Made by a program: the position numbers and the translations under genes. From Symbiodinium natans (lineage: Eukaryota; Sar; Dinophyceae; Suessiales; Symbiodiniaceae), in contig CAJNDS010000272.1 in assembly GCA_905221605.1 (NCBI GenBank), positions 75,001-139,000 on the forward strand: a stretch of 64,000 nucleotides of DNA. The letters run 5' to 3'. How positions within the stretch are numbered: position 1 is the stretch's first letter; every line of letters starts with the position of its first letter. This document shows positions 22,505 to 31,960 of the stretch, piece after piece. The notes below the pieces were generated by a model. That model saw nothing but the letters and a program-made list of their open reading frames with translations. It was not told where the DNA came from and searched no databases.

Positions 22505-24235
22505 ATGCCTTCTCCGAAGCGATGGCTCCAACTTGCCTCGGATGGTGGACAAGATGGTGGAGCTGGAAATGGTGCAGCTGAGTCTCTGGGTGAAAGATCG
22601 GTGTTGGAAGAGGTGATTCCCGACGCTGAAGTACATCTGGAAGAGGCCTTGGTTGCAGAAAGCCCCAATGCGGGTATGAATCCCAATAGGGATATGGTTA
22701 GCAATGCTGAAGCTGAAGGACGTGCTGTTTCTGTACCGCCAAAGCCTGGTGAAAAAAGGAACTGGGATGCGACTGGTGGCATAGATCGTGAAATGGAGGT
22801 GACTGTTTTACGAGTGTTACACAAACACGGGTACCAGCCGTCGTCTTCGACTTCGGGTCGAATGGTAGACCAAGAGTCTCAGACCGATCTGATTGGAGAA
22901 GTGCTACAAGCGACCAGGAGGCCGTTGAACAAGATCAAAAAGGGTCCATCTTCGAGTTCCCAAGGTGGTGGAAGCGGTCACAAACAGAAGGGTGCGGACG
23001 GCTTTGAAGCTGCACCTGCTGCTGAATACGCCATGGGGGAGGAGGAGATCCTACAGATGGAGGCTGAACGGTTGCGACAGCTGTCAGAAGAAGAGGACGA
23101 GATGCGACAGGTTTCTGAAAGGGACGGTTTTCGGAAAGACGAGCATCTGATCCAAGCGTGTGATGGCACAATGTGGGAATTGCACCTCCATGAAGATGGG
23201 AGACAATATTATTACTGCCTGGATACGCACGAAACCAAGTGGACATTGCCGGTGGTAGGTGAAAAGGTGAAGAGTGACGAGGTGGTTGGGTCTCCTTTGG
23301 GCAATGAGCTGGAAATGGAGGCGGCACTGGATTCTTCATCCTCTACTCCGAAGACTGAGTCTACGAGGGCATTCCAGGGTAGTGTAAATAGTTTAGGTGA
23401 AAAAGATTTTTCCTCTACTATCAGGGATAGCGGTCCTAGGGCTGATGGTGACGCCCCGACCCCGGGTTCTCCTGATGAGGAAGGGATTCCTGGGAACCAA
23501 GCCAACATCGCTGGAGCTCAACACCTGGATCGGGAAGAAACAGAAGCGCTTTCTGAGGGTGGGGCAGCGATGGAATTGGTGGATCCAGAAGAGAAAATGC
23601 CCAATGAGGTGATCGGAACTGTGTCGGCTGCAGAAGAGCGAGTGGTGGATGTGGTACCTGTTGTTCAGGAAGGTGGTCCTGGAGATTCGGAGGATGGAGA
23701 GAAAAAGTTGTGTGTTACGACTGAGGAGGTCTCTTCGTTTGGTGCCAAGAATTCTGCCATTCAAGGGGAAAAAGAAGCTTCTGGAATAGCTGGAGACACG
23801 GATGATCTGAAAAATGAGGCCTGGAGCGCCAATGATGCGCGGGTTGATGCGCCAGATATTACCTGGAGTGCGAAGGAAGCACGGGTTGAGGTGCATGTGG
23901 TGGTACGTTCCACGGGCGACTGCAACAATGGGGCGCAGGTCTCCGCAGCAGCTGATGATGGAGGTTCACAGGTGGACGCACTGGTGCAACCTGAAGTTAG
24001 CAGCGAGGAACGAAATGACAAGGGCTACACCGGAGCCAATGAGGCAGCTGTGGTCAATGATGGTGGAAATTCTCCTTTGGAGGCCATGGAACCAAAGGAG
24101 CCTGCGGTGGAAGAAAGCGTGCCTGCCGCGGATGATCGACTCAATTGCCCTGCAGTGGAAGAAGATCATGAAGGGAGAAGCGTTGCCGTCTGGAAGTTCA
24201 CCGGAAGTCGACACCGAGCGAACTACAGCAGATGA
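22505..24235 (+). CDS. N-terminal part of the element polyprotein, WW domain
   Basis: The likely start is ATG 22505 (MPSPKRWLQLASDGGQDGG), the first in-frame ATG beyond the LTR and primer site. The frame is acidic and low-complexity. It contains a WW-type domain at about 23165-23255: MWELHLHEDGRQYYY, then THETKWTLP, with the two Trp and the Tyr cluster in place. The reading frame is credible to about 24170 and then becomes unnatural before stopping at 24235, while the +1 frame becomes natural. A one-base insertion, a programmed +1 shift or a sequence error would join it to the next reading frame. WW domains bind proline-rich ligands; the role here is unknown. Confidence 0.7.
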   Translation: MPSPKRWLQLASDGGQDGGAGNGAAESLGERSVLEEVIPDAEVHLEEALVAESPNAGMNPNRDMVSNAEAEGRAVSVPPKPGEKRNWDATGGIDREMEVTVLRVLHKHGYQPSSSTSGRMVDQESQTDLIGEVLQATRRPLNKIKKGPSSSSQGGGSGHKQKGADGFEAAPAAEYAMGEEEILQMEAERLRQLSEEEDEMRQVSERDGFRKDEHLIQACDGTMWELHLHEDGRQYYYCLDTHETKWTLPVVGEKVKSDEVVGSPLGNELEMEAALDSSSSTPKTESTRAFQGSVNSLGEKDFSSTIRDSGPRADGDAPTPGSPDEEGIPGNQANIAGAQHLDREETEALSEGGAAMELVDPEEKMPNEVIGTVSAAEERVVDVVPVVQEGGPGDSEDGEKKLCVTTEEVSSFGAKNSAIQGEKEASGIAGDTDDLKNEAWSANDARVDAPDITWSAKEARVEVHVVVRSTGDCNNGAQVSAAADDGGSQVDALVQPEVSSEERNDKGYTGANEAAVVNDGGNSPLEAMEPKEPAVEESVPAADDRLNCPAVEEDHEGRSVAVWKFTGSRHRANYSR

Positions 24236-27200
24236 GGCAAAGCCGTTGGCGGAGAAAAAGGGAGGTCCTGAAATCCAGGAGCACAAAAAAGATGAGCTTG
24301 TGGGACTCGTGGAGCAGGACGAGCAGTGTGACCCAAAGGTGAAGACAAAGGATGCGCCAGGAGCCGATGATACAGAGATGGTTTCTGAAGAGCGTGTAAA
24401 GAAAGTGCCCCGAGCGGGAGCCTTGGAGTCACCTGGGCCACATTGCTATCAAGAGGGAGATGAGATCATGGGTCTGGTGCGCTGCATCAATGGGTATGGA
24501 GCCTTTTTGGACCATGGGGATATGAATGTATTGATTCCTGCAGAAGGGAACAATGCATATCAGTTCAAGTTTGGTGATACTGTCAATGGAACAGTGAAAC
24601 GAGTGGAAGATGATGGTACCATAATCTTGGACACCTTTCTGGTTTTGGAAGAGGACGTGGAGGACTCTTCTTCGACGCTGCGGAAGTGGAAACCCAGCGG
24701 CTGGAGTACGTGGTGGACGGATTCATGGTATGCTGGTCAATGGTACCAAGATTCCAACGGTCAATGGGACTGGAAACAGGAGGAAGAGCAATCCGATGAA
24801 GAGCTTGTGGTACAGGAGTTGTCTTCTGAAGAACGAAAAGAAAGGCAACTTTATGGAGAAAAGATCTACAAAGCTCTTCTGGAGAATGGAAATGAAGAGG
24901 AAGCCTATGTTGGCAAAATTACTGGGATGCTGTTAGGTCGGCCGATGGAAGATTTACAGGAGTGTGTTGCGGATCAGGCATTCCTCAATGCGGAAGCTCG
25001 GCGCGCGTATGGCATCTTGCAAGATGATGGTTGGAAGCCTGATGGTACAGAAAGCACAGGCTTGGGGAAGTTAACCACTTTTTCCCGAAAACAGTACCAC
25101 AACGCGCTTTTCGAACTGGCATGTAGAAAAAGGAGATTTTCTCGACCAGTTGTGGGTGAAGCGGTGGCAACGGTGCTGAATCAAGGGGAAGATGAGTTTT
25201 GGAACGCGCTTTGGTTGGACACCAAGCTATTTTTGCAGGAGCTTGATGGTGCAGTGCAATCCATGAGCAAAAGGGAGAACAAGCCAATGGAAGCCTACAT
25301 GGATCCTGACCAGTACAAAAAGGCTTACATGACACCAAAGACGGTGTTGTCACCTGGTTACAGCAAGCTGTGCAGGTTCTTCAATAAGGGAAGGTGTCGC
25401 AATGGCGATGGGTGTCCCTATGAGCATCGTCGGTACGGTGAAGGTTGGCCAGAAGGGGGGTCAACTGATCCAAAGAATAGCCAAGAAGCTGATGATGAGG
25501 ACGGGAACATCGGTGACCCTCCCACAGAGGAAGGTACAGTGGATGAGGCACAGCAGGAGCGGGAGGATTTAGCCTTCCGGGCCAAGTACAATTTTGGCAA
25601 AGGTGCATCAAAGGGTGAGCCTACGTCAGGTGAGCCAAAAGGTCGGCTGTGTCTGTATTACAATCAAGGTGGTTGTAAATATGGGACTGCATGCAGGTAC
25701 CTTCACAACGATGATGTAGCATTGGAAGGGACTTGGGAGCCCGGCAAAGCTTGGGACAATGCTTCCAGGAAGTCACTAAGGGACGCAGGGTTCCACCATT
25801 GCTGTTTCGATTATTACCTCAGAGGACGTTGCCGGAAAGGGTTAAATTTCTGCAAGTACTCCCATGACGAGATGTCAGAGGAGCGGTTGTCGCTCCTGAA
25901 ACACTTGGTACAGGTGGCCAATCAGGTCCGGTTTGAAAAAGAGAGAGGATGGGAGCTTACGGATAGAAGCACTTTTCAGCCACCTGCGAGTGGGGGAGCT
26001 GAATCTTCCTCATCCTCGGCACCAAAAGCGCTGCAAATGACCAATGTGTCACAAAAAGATGGTGAAAAAGGTATTCTGGATGAAGTAGAAGCTGATGAGC
26101 AAAAGAATTCGGTGGCTGCATCCACTAGTACTCAGCTTCACAATCCGGAGGAGCCGATTGAAAATTGGATGGCTCGCAACGCACACCTGTGGGTGTATAC
26201 CCCTCATGTAAGTGAGGTGATGATTACGCTTGGTGTGACCAATGTGTCGGACTTGCAAGAGTTCATCTTTGTGGAAGATTTGGTTGACAAAGGGATCAAC
26301 AAAGTGACCGCATGCAAAATTCTGCAATTGGTGGGTGAGGTCCGATATCGACCGGGAGGACCGGAAAAGGCAGTTCCGTCTGATGCATCTGTACGGGTAC
26401 AACAATCTTCTGGGAACAAAGGGACTGGAAGAGCGGCGGTGCGAACCCTCACTCAGGTGCGTGAAGCTGAAGACTCCGGTGCAAAAACTATGCCGAGAGG
26501 TTCCTATCGGGAGCTTTTTGATAAGGTCAGGTACCGTGATGGTTGGACGCTTGCGCAGAGGTCTCCGTTGTGCGTACAGAAGCTGCGGTTGGTGGGAGTT
26601 GGAATGCCGCCGGTGAATCCACCAACGAAAAAGTATCGGTCAAGATCAAACCCTGTAAGAAGGGGAAGGCCCTTGCTGGACAAAAAACAGGTGCGACAGG
26701 TGCCACGATCTCGGTCACAACGACGAGTGCAACTGGCGGAAGTGGTGGAAAAACCGAAGCCACTGGAGCCGGTGAAACCTCGTGGTGGTTTGTCGTATCC
26801 ATTCAGCAGAGCGTGGGCAGATGTGGTGGATGATGATGACCAGGCGGAGGCTTTGGTCTCGTATGCCGCTTCCTCAAGCGATTCAAGCGAGGAGGAGACC
26901 AATGCGGTACAACGCCTGAAGGAACTCTTTTTGCAAGAAAGGGATTCGTGGAGAACTGCGAGTCGTGGCAATGTTCCACAAAGTGGTTCTTCAGGCTCCA
27001 ATGATGGGCCGAAAAAATCGGTTCACCTTGGCGAAGGGCGCGACAAAGCGTCGCGGGGGGAGACCCGCCAAGAAGTGACTTCACAAGTTTTTTCGCTACC
27101 ACAACCTTCTCGTCGAGCTGAACGGTCTCAAAAAAGAACAAGGGATGGTTCAGTTATGGTTGGTTCGCTGGCGGTGGGCTCCACGGATGAGGTTTTACCT

Positions 27201-30200
27201 GGGCAAGGTGCTGCTGGACAGGTGAATGTCTCTGAAAGCGCTCAAGTTCTTCCTGGGCATGAAGTGGCTGGACAGGAGACGGCGCCGGAAGGAGCAGTAC
27301 AGATTTCTGGCGAGGAGACCGACCAAAAAGAAGGAGAAGGCGGGAGCAATGATCTCCGTGGTAATGATGCGAAGATGTTGGATGGTGGTCCGGTGAGGAG
27401 TGACCTTCAGCAATTGCTGGTGAAAGGCCTTCTGACTCGAATTTATTGGAAGGTTGCAGTTGGCAAGTTGCCAATGGGGCAAAGAGATTGCCAAAAAGGG
27501 TCCAATAAGATGGATCGAAATTTGGTTATTAGCATGTCATCCGAGGGTGCAAGCGAACAGGATGAGAACCTGGCACTGGAGGACGATGCTGATCAGTCAA
27601 TGGGAGACGGTGCAATGGTTATGGTGTATGATCCAGGAACGCTGATCCAGTCGCCAACAACTGATTGGGTTATGCGTCGCGGTCTGACCGATCGTACCGT
27701 CTGGCCAGCAATGGCGCACCTGGCACAGAGGATATGTGCTGAAATGGTTCAAGTGGATGAAATGAATGCCCAGCTAGGGACTGGAACACTCCTTTTTCAA
27801 AGGAGAGATCAAGGACATTATACTGACCTGCATCATTCGTTCCATGACAACCCGTGCTTGCCGGCGGTGGGGAATTACCCTCTTTCGGTGATGGGTACCT
27901 TGTTGTCTCCTGGTCTGGAAGGGGAATTCAAGAATACGGACAAGTTTGGTACTGCTATGGAGGCAATTGCCTATGATTGGAGCCGCAGTCCAGGCATGGA
28001 AGTTCATATTGAACTTATGGCGAGGGTAGCCAAAATGGTTCACCCATTCCTGAATCTGGGAGCACAAGGGTCGGTGATGGTTTCAGAATTTCTCTGGCAG
28101 CGCGGGAGGGCTCGGTTGATGGAGTTTCTTCAAGCGGCGACTTGTGCGGACCAATTGGAGGCTCTCTGGAGAAGGATGGACGACGATGCGGATGAGGAGG
28201 TGGATCCTTCGACAGCGATGCTGGAAGTTCTTGGACTAGAGGATGCGGTGCTTGATCAAGGGAACAATGAATCCCTTATTCCCATTGAAGATGCTGGAGG
28301 TGAGACAAGCGGTGACACTGGAGGGAAGGGCAAAGCGCCAGAAGTTTCTCCGGAAGAGGAGAAATCCAGTGGGTCATCCAGACTGGCGGACACAAGGATT
28401 TTCTTGTGGTCAGTGTACTCCCGCGTGGCTTCGAATTTCTCTATGCAGGACCGCACTACTGGTAAGATCTTTGACAGCACCAAAGGATATCCTGGTGAAG
28501 GACCAAACAATGATGACAATCCTTCCTCTAAGGGGAACTTTCCCTGGATTTCAGAAGACTACCTCGACGAAGTGGTGTCAAAAAAGATGGAAAGGTCTTC
28601 AGAGATGGATGGGTTTGTTCCGGGAAGTGAGGGATCATTGGAAAAGGTAGAGGTGGAGAATGTCACTGCCTCTAAAATTCTTATGGCTCTTTGGAAGAAG
28701 GGACATAGAGTTGGGTTTAGAAGGTTGCGTCGTTTGAATGCATCTGGATGCAAGGTTGGAGCAATGAAACGTCCAATCAAAAGGGTGCAGAAGATTGGCG
28801 CTAGGAAGGCCTTCATGAAGATGTTCAATGTTTTTGGATCGTCTCAGCATGGCTCAGGAGTTGGCGGAAAACCGATCATGAAGGTGGTAGGACCAAGGCC
28901 AGGTTTTCCAGCTGTACTCCAAGCACCAAATACTGATAGCACGTCGGGTGAAGGGAGCAGTCCCCAGGTACATGGCAATGTTCATGTAGAGCACAGTCGC
29001 CCTATGGACCGGTATGAGGCAGAGCGCTTGGAGAAGAGGAAGAAGGGTTTCTGCTATTGGTTTGGCAAAGGGAAAGATCGCTGCAAATTTGGTGACGACT
29101 GCAAATTCATCCATTCCGAAGATGATGTGGTGCTACATTCATATTGGTGCAAGTACTATGTGGCAGGGAGAGAATGTTTCGCTGGAAAGGATTGTGGGTT
29201 CTCGCATGATGCAACTGGTGTGAGGTGCGTCCAGTTTGCTCGGTCTGGGAAGTGTCGATTTGGTGACAGGTGTGTCTTCGAGCATGGTGTTCCGTTGGAA
29301 AAACAGAGGCCAAGGTCTCCAAGGACGCCCCTAAGGGATGGTCCAAGGAGAAAGTCTGGTGCAAATGGTGGAGAAAAGGAGATCCCTCCTGAACAGTTCG
29401 ATGATGATGAGGAGGATTTTATGGTTTATGACGAAGAGACCAAGATGACGGAACTGTTGATGGAGGCGATTTCATTTCTCTCCGGTGGCAAGCCAGATTT
29501 GGCTCGAGCAGAGGCGGACCCATTGTTCAAACTCCTGAAGTTCACTGGAGATGCTGACCAAATGGATCAAGTATGGGTTTCGTGGACCACTGAAATGTTG
29601 TCAGTGCTGGAACTTCTCGAAGTAGTGAAGTCGTATGATGTTTCGCTCGCGGAGGTGGAAGAATGGGTCAATGACCTGAGGATATGGTATGAGCGAGCCA
29701 ATTTGGGAGAAGAAAAGGATCCCAAAAAAGGGAAAAAGAGGTCCCTAGAAGGGGAGTCCAGCAAAGATATTCCTGCCGAAAAAGAAGTGGTTGAGACTTC
29801 GGAGACGGAGGTTGCCGTTGAGGAGGAGAAGAAAAAGGTAAAAAAGAAGAGGAAAGCTGCAGCTATCGAAGATCCTTACACTCTCATGGTTCCAAAGCCG
29901 AAGAAGATGCCGACGATCATTGAGAAGGGTGGATCAACATCCAATGCGGTGGCTTCTGCAGTGGAAAAATCCTCGAAGACGCGCACAAAGTCAAATGTCG
30001 GTGGAAAGACAAAGAAGAAGGAGAAAAGTCAGAGTCCCAAAAAAGAAGAGGTGGTAATGGTGCAAGATCCTGAGGAAAAGGATCGTCCATCCGATGCGGA
30101 GGCACCAGGGTCTGCCAATGCGAATGAAGAGCTGGGTCAATCTTGCCAGGCGATTGAGGACGCAAAGAGAGAAGGATTGGTATCCTCAATTCAAAGGGGC

Positions 30201-30290
30201 ATACAGGATCCTATTCTTACGATTTCGGACCTGGAGTATATTCTGCTGCAACTTCACCTCAAGATTGCCAACAATCGGAAAAAGAAGTGA
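24171..30290 (+). CDS. Main element polyprotein: S1-like, SAM-like and six CCCH zinc fingers
   Basis: Open from before 23814, with natural composition from about 24171 (MKGEALPSGSSPEVDTERTT). In order: an S1/cold-shock-like fold at about 24453-24640 (EIMGLVRCINGYGAFLDHGD, VNGTVKRVEDDGTIIL). Three CCCH fingers follow at 25371 (C-x7-C-x5-C-x3-H), 25650 (C-x7-C-x5-C-x3-H) and about 25803 (C-x8-C-x6-C-x3-H). A SAM-like helical domain lies at 26157-26345 (VSEVMITLGVTNVSDLQEFI). Three more CCCH fingers lie at 29052, 29149 and 29227. A Lys-rich tail (KKKVKKKRK) precedes the stop at 30290. The combination suggests RNA binding and a Gag-like packaging role. No Pol domain is visible over about 2,040 residues. 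It could instead be a host-derived gene captured between LTRs. Confidence 0.75.
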   Translation, partial: KGEALPSGSSPEVDTERTTADEAKPLAEKKGGPEIQEHKKDELVGLVEQDEQCDPKVKTKDAPGADDTEMVSEERVKKVPRAGALESPGPHCYQEGDEIMGLVRCINGYGAFLDHGDMNVLIPAEGNNAYQFKFGDTVNGTVKRVEDDGTIILDTFLVLEEDVEDSSSTLRKWKPSGWSTWWTDSWYAGQWYQDSNGQWDWKQEEEQSDEELVVQELSSEERKERQLYGEKIYKALLENGNEEEAYVGKITGMLLGRPMEDLQECVADQAFLNAEARRAYGILQDDGWKPDGTESTGLGKLTTFSRKQYHNALFELACRKRRFSRPVVGEAVATVLNQGEDEFWNALWLDTKLFLQELDGAVQSMSKRENKPMEAYMDPDQYKKAYMTPKTVLSPGYSKLCRFFNKGRCRNGDGCPYEHRRYGEGWPEGGSTDPKNSQEADDEDGNIGDPPTEEGTVDEAQQEREDLAFRAKYNFGKGASKGEPTSGEPKGRLCLYYNQGGCKYGTACRYLHNDDVALEGTWEPGKAWDNASRKSLRDAGFHHCCFDYYLRGRCRKGLNFCKYSHDEMSEERLSLLKHLVQVANQVRFEKERGWELTDRSTFQPPASGGAESSSSSAPKALQMTNVSQKDGEKGILDEVEADEQKNSVAASTSTQLHNPEEPIENWMARNAHLWVYTPHVSEVMITLGVTNVSDLQEFIFVEDLVDKGINKVTACKILQLVGEVRYRPGGPEKAVPSDASVRVQQSSGNKGTGRAAVRTLTQVREAEDSGAKTMPRGSYRELFDKVRYRDGWTLAQRSPLCVQKLRLVGVGMPPVNPPTKKYRSRSNPVRRGRPLLDKKQVRQVPRSRSQRRVQLAEVVEKPKPLEPVKPRGGLSYPFSRAWADVVDDDDQAEALVSYAASSSDSSEEETNAVQRLKELFLQERDSWRTASRGNVPQSGSSGSNDGPKKSVHLGEGRDKASRGETRQEVTSQVFSLPQPSRRAERSQKRTRDGSVMVGSLAVGSTDEVLPGQGAAGQVNVSESAQVLPGHEVAGQETAPEGAVQISGEETDQKEGEGGSNDLRGNDAKMLDGGPVRSDLQQLLVKGLLTRIYWKVAVGKLPMGQRDCQKGSNKMDRNLVISMSSEGASEQDENLALEDDADQSMGDGAMVMVYDPGTLIQSPTTDWVMRRGLTDRTVWPAMAHLAQRICAEMVQVDEMNAQLGTGTLLFQRRDQGHYTDLHHSFHDNPCLPAVGNYPLSVMGTLLSPGLEGEFKNTDKFGTAMEAIAYDWSRSPGMEVHIELMARVAKMVHPFLNLGAQGSVMVSEFLWQRGRARLMEFLQAATCADQLEALWRRMDDDADEEVDPSTAMLEVLGLEDAVLDQGNNESLIPIEDAGGETSGDTGGKGKAPEVSPEEEKSSGSSRLADTRIFLWSVYSRVASNFSMQDRTTGKIFDSTKGYPGEGPNNDDNPSSKGNFPWISEDYLDEVVSKKMERSSEMDGFVPGSEGSLEKVEVENVTASKILMALWKKGHRVGFRRLRRLNASGCKVGAMKRPIKRVQKIGARKAFMKMFNVFGSSQHGSGVGGKPIMKVVGPRPGFPAVLQAPNTDSTSGEGSSPQVHGNVHVEHSRPMDRYEAERLEKRKKGFCYWFGKGKDRCKFGDDCKFIHSEDDVVLHSYWCKYYVAGRECFAGKDCGFSHDATGVRCVQFARSGKCRFGDRCVFEHGVPLEKQRPRSPRTPLRDGPRRKSGANGGEKEIPPEQFDDDEEDFMVYDEETKMTELLMEAISFLSGGKPDLARAEADPLFKLLKFTGDADQMDQVWVSWTTEMLSVLELLEVVKSYDVSLAEVEEWVNDLRIWYERANLGEEKDPKKGKKRSLEGESSKDIPAEKEVVETSETEVAVEEEKKKVKKKRKAAAIEDPYTLMVPKPKKMPTIIEKGGSTSNAVASAVEKSSKTRTKSNVGGKTKKKEKSQSPKKEEVVMVQDPEEKDRPSDAEAPGSANANEELGQSCQAIEDAKREGLVSSIQRGIQDPILTISDLEYILLQLHLKIANNRKKK

Positions 30291-30648
30291 TTGGATGGTA
30301 TGGATGAAGGGATGGTTTTTCTCTTTCTGGAGACCGGTGCGCTGGAACAGCCAATGTGCTGACAATGTGGTGGTTACTATTAAGGGTATGGAAATCCCTG
30401 ATAGTAGGAGTCAGTAGCTTTTCGCGTAGCGAAGACCACGGTTTGTGGTGAAGAAGGCCAAGGAGTCTTCAGTGATGAGAGGATCAAGGTGAAAAAAGAT
30501 TCTCTATGGGTAGTAGGTTAGCCAATGTGCTATAATTCCGTCCTGGAAGACGTTAAACCACAATTTGCATTTCAAGCAGCTGGCTGCTGCCGTAATGGCA
30601 GTTTTTGGCCAAAAGATCTGCATCTCCAATGTGTCCTAGGAAATCCTA
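30291..30648 (+). other. 3' untranslated region of the element
   Basis: Non-coding stretch between the stop codon and the polypurine tract. It holds a small palindrome TCCTAGGAAATCCTAGGA at about 30634-30651. No second gene is visible. Confidence 0.6.
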
Positions 30649-30660
30649 GGACAGGGGGAG
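30649..30660 (+). promoter_or_regulatory. Polypurine tract
   Basis: GGACAGGGGGAG lies immediately upstream of the 3' LTR, the expected place for a plus-strand primer. Confidence 0.6.
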
Positions 30661-30947
30661 TGCGGAGCTGCAATTGGTATTGTAGAAAGGAGTTAGTGTT
30701 GGAAGTTGGAAGGGTTAATGAACCCGGTAATCGTATTTGGCTCAAGATGGGCTTGAACAGAAAGCCACAAGTTCAAAAAGTAGTGCCTGGGTTCTTAGGG
30801 TTAGGTAAGGGTGTGGATTCCTTCCCCCTTTCCTTCCCCCCTGGGTTGCTCTTATCCGTGTTCTTGGTTGTTTCTTGGTTCGATCTGGGAAATATAAGTT
30901 CAGGGCGATTAGGGGAGTTGATTTCCTTCCTTGGTTGTCCCCCCGTA
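30661..30947 (+). repeat. 3' LTR
   Basis: 287 bp, one mismatch to the 5' LTR. It ends CCCCCCGTA and is followed by CCCTAAA repeats. Confidence 0.9.
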
Positions 30948-31076
30948 CCCTAAACCCTAAACCCTAAACCCTAAACCCTAAACCCTAAACCCTAAACCCT
31001 AAACCCTAAACCCTAAACCCTAAACCCTAAACCCTAAACCCTAAACCCTAAACCCTAAACCCTAAACCCCTAAACC
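30948..31076. repeat. CCCTAAA array downstream of the element
   Basis: About 18 units, in the same orientation as the array before the 5' LTR, consistent with one array split by the insertion. Confidence 0.95.
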
Positions 31077-31585
31077 TTCAACTCCCCCAAGTTGAGCCTG
31101 TCCTGGCCATCGGGGCTTGACGCCGTGGCCGAAGCCTGCACGGCGGACATCTGGGCGCACCCCCTGAGAACCCTCCTGTCCCATTAACAAAGCCCTCCCG
31201 AAAGCCTCAACCCTAAACCCTAAACCCTAAACCCTAAACCCTAAACCCTAAAAACCCTAAACCCTGCAAGAATCATCTACGAAGATCCCTCCGAACCCAG
31301 CGCCGCCGCCATGACAAGCCCGCCTTGTTGCGGAGGAATGCCGGGAGTTCGGCCTCGCAACAAACATGTCGAGATTGCGTTTAGGATTTGGGGCGTTTAG
31401 CCGGTGGTTTGAGGGTGGGGGGGGGGGGGTCGGGGGGGTATAGGGTTTAGGGTTAGGGGTTTGGGGGTTTAGTGGGGGTTGGGGTTTATGGGGTTTAGGG
31501 GCTGGTTCCAAGTGAGGTTTCCAAAGAAGCGCGGCCACGGGACTTTGAAGAACACAGGAATACAAAAACCCTATACCCTAAATCA

Positions 31586-31715
31586 ACTGAGTCTTCAAGC
31601 CTGCACTGAAGGGGATCGGCCTAAGGGTGGCCTGAGGTGGACTATCAGCCGCGCGCCCGGTTCCCGACCTATTGCTGACGCTTTTGATGACTTTGATCTG
31701 AACATGCTTCGATAG
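31586..31715 (+). CDS. Probable plus-strand terminal exon
   Basis: The frame reads LNQLSLQACTEGDRPKGGLR, then WTISRAPGSRPIADAFDDFD, then LNMLR and TAG. The acidic end is natural and followed by non-coding sequence. CCCTATACCCTAAAT precedes it. No family recognised. Confidence 0.45.
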
Positions 31716-31960
31716 TAGACGCAGAAGCCAAGGATTGTAAGGATTCTGGCGACGGCGACTCGGTCACGACTGCCTCCCCCGCAACTCTGAGCTTGCAAGC
31801 TGTGCAGCTATCCAGTCACTGTCTGTCCCCAGGCGATAGGTACGGCAACGATTGACGGGGATCACGGGACACCGCGTCAAGTTTAAATTTGTTCGAGGGA
31901 TTCATATATACTGGGCTTACAACATATGTAATTAGGCTTGGGCTCTTGGGAAACAATGCT

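Larger units (their letters stand above)
22152..30947 (+). mobile_element. Ty1/copia-like LTR element without visible pol
   Basis: Two 287-bp direct repeats differ at one position (GGGTTTGGT versus GGGTTAGGT). They bound an 8.8-kb unit that starts TGCGG and ends CCGTA. CCCTA abuts both outer ends, a 5-bp target duplication within telomere-type repeats. GGTTATGAGCCCAA directly follows the 5' LTR and matches the complement of an initiator-Met tRNA anticodon arm, the half-tRNA primer style known for copia and Ty5. ACAGGGGGAG directly precedes the 3' LTR as a polypurine tract. Inside is one very long coding region with RNA-binding-type domains. I see no YxDD reverse transcriptase, RNase H, integrase HHCC/DDE or D(S/T)G protease. 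It is probably non-autonomous, or a gag-only lineage, and inserted recently. Confidence 0.85.

Noticed and set aside
23393-23896. Minus-strand 167-residue frame inside the retroelement
   Set aside because: Shadow of the plus-strand coding frame; composition is that of reversed Glu/Asp-rich codons.
24171-30290. Reverse transcriptase or integrase in the element
   Set aside because: Scanned for YxDD, HHCC and D(S/T)G-type motifs and found none in a convincing context; the Cys/His clusters are CCCH fingers.
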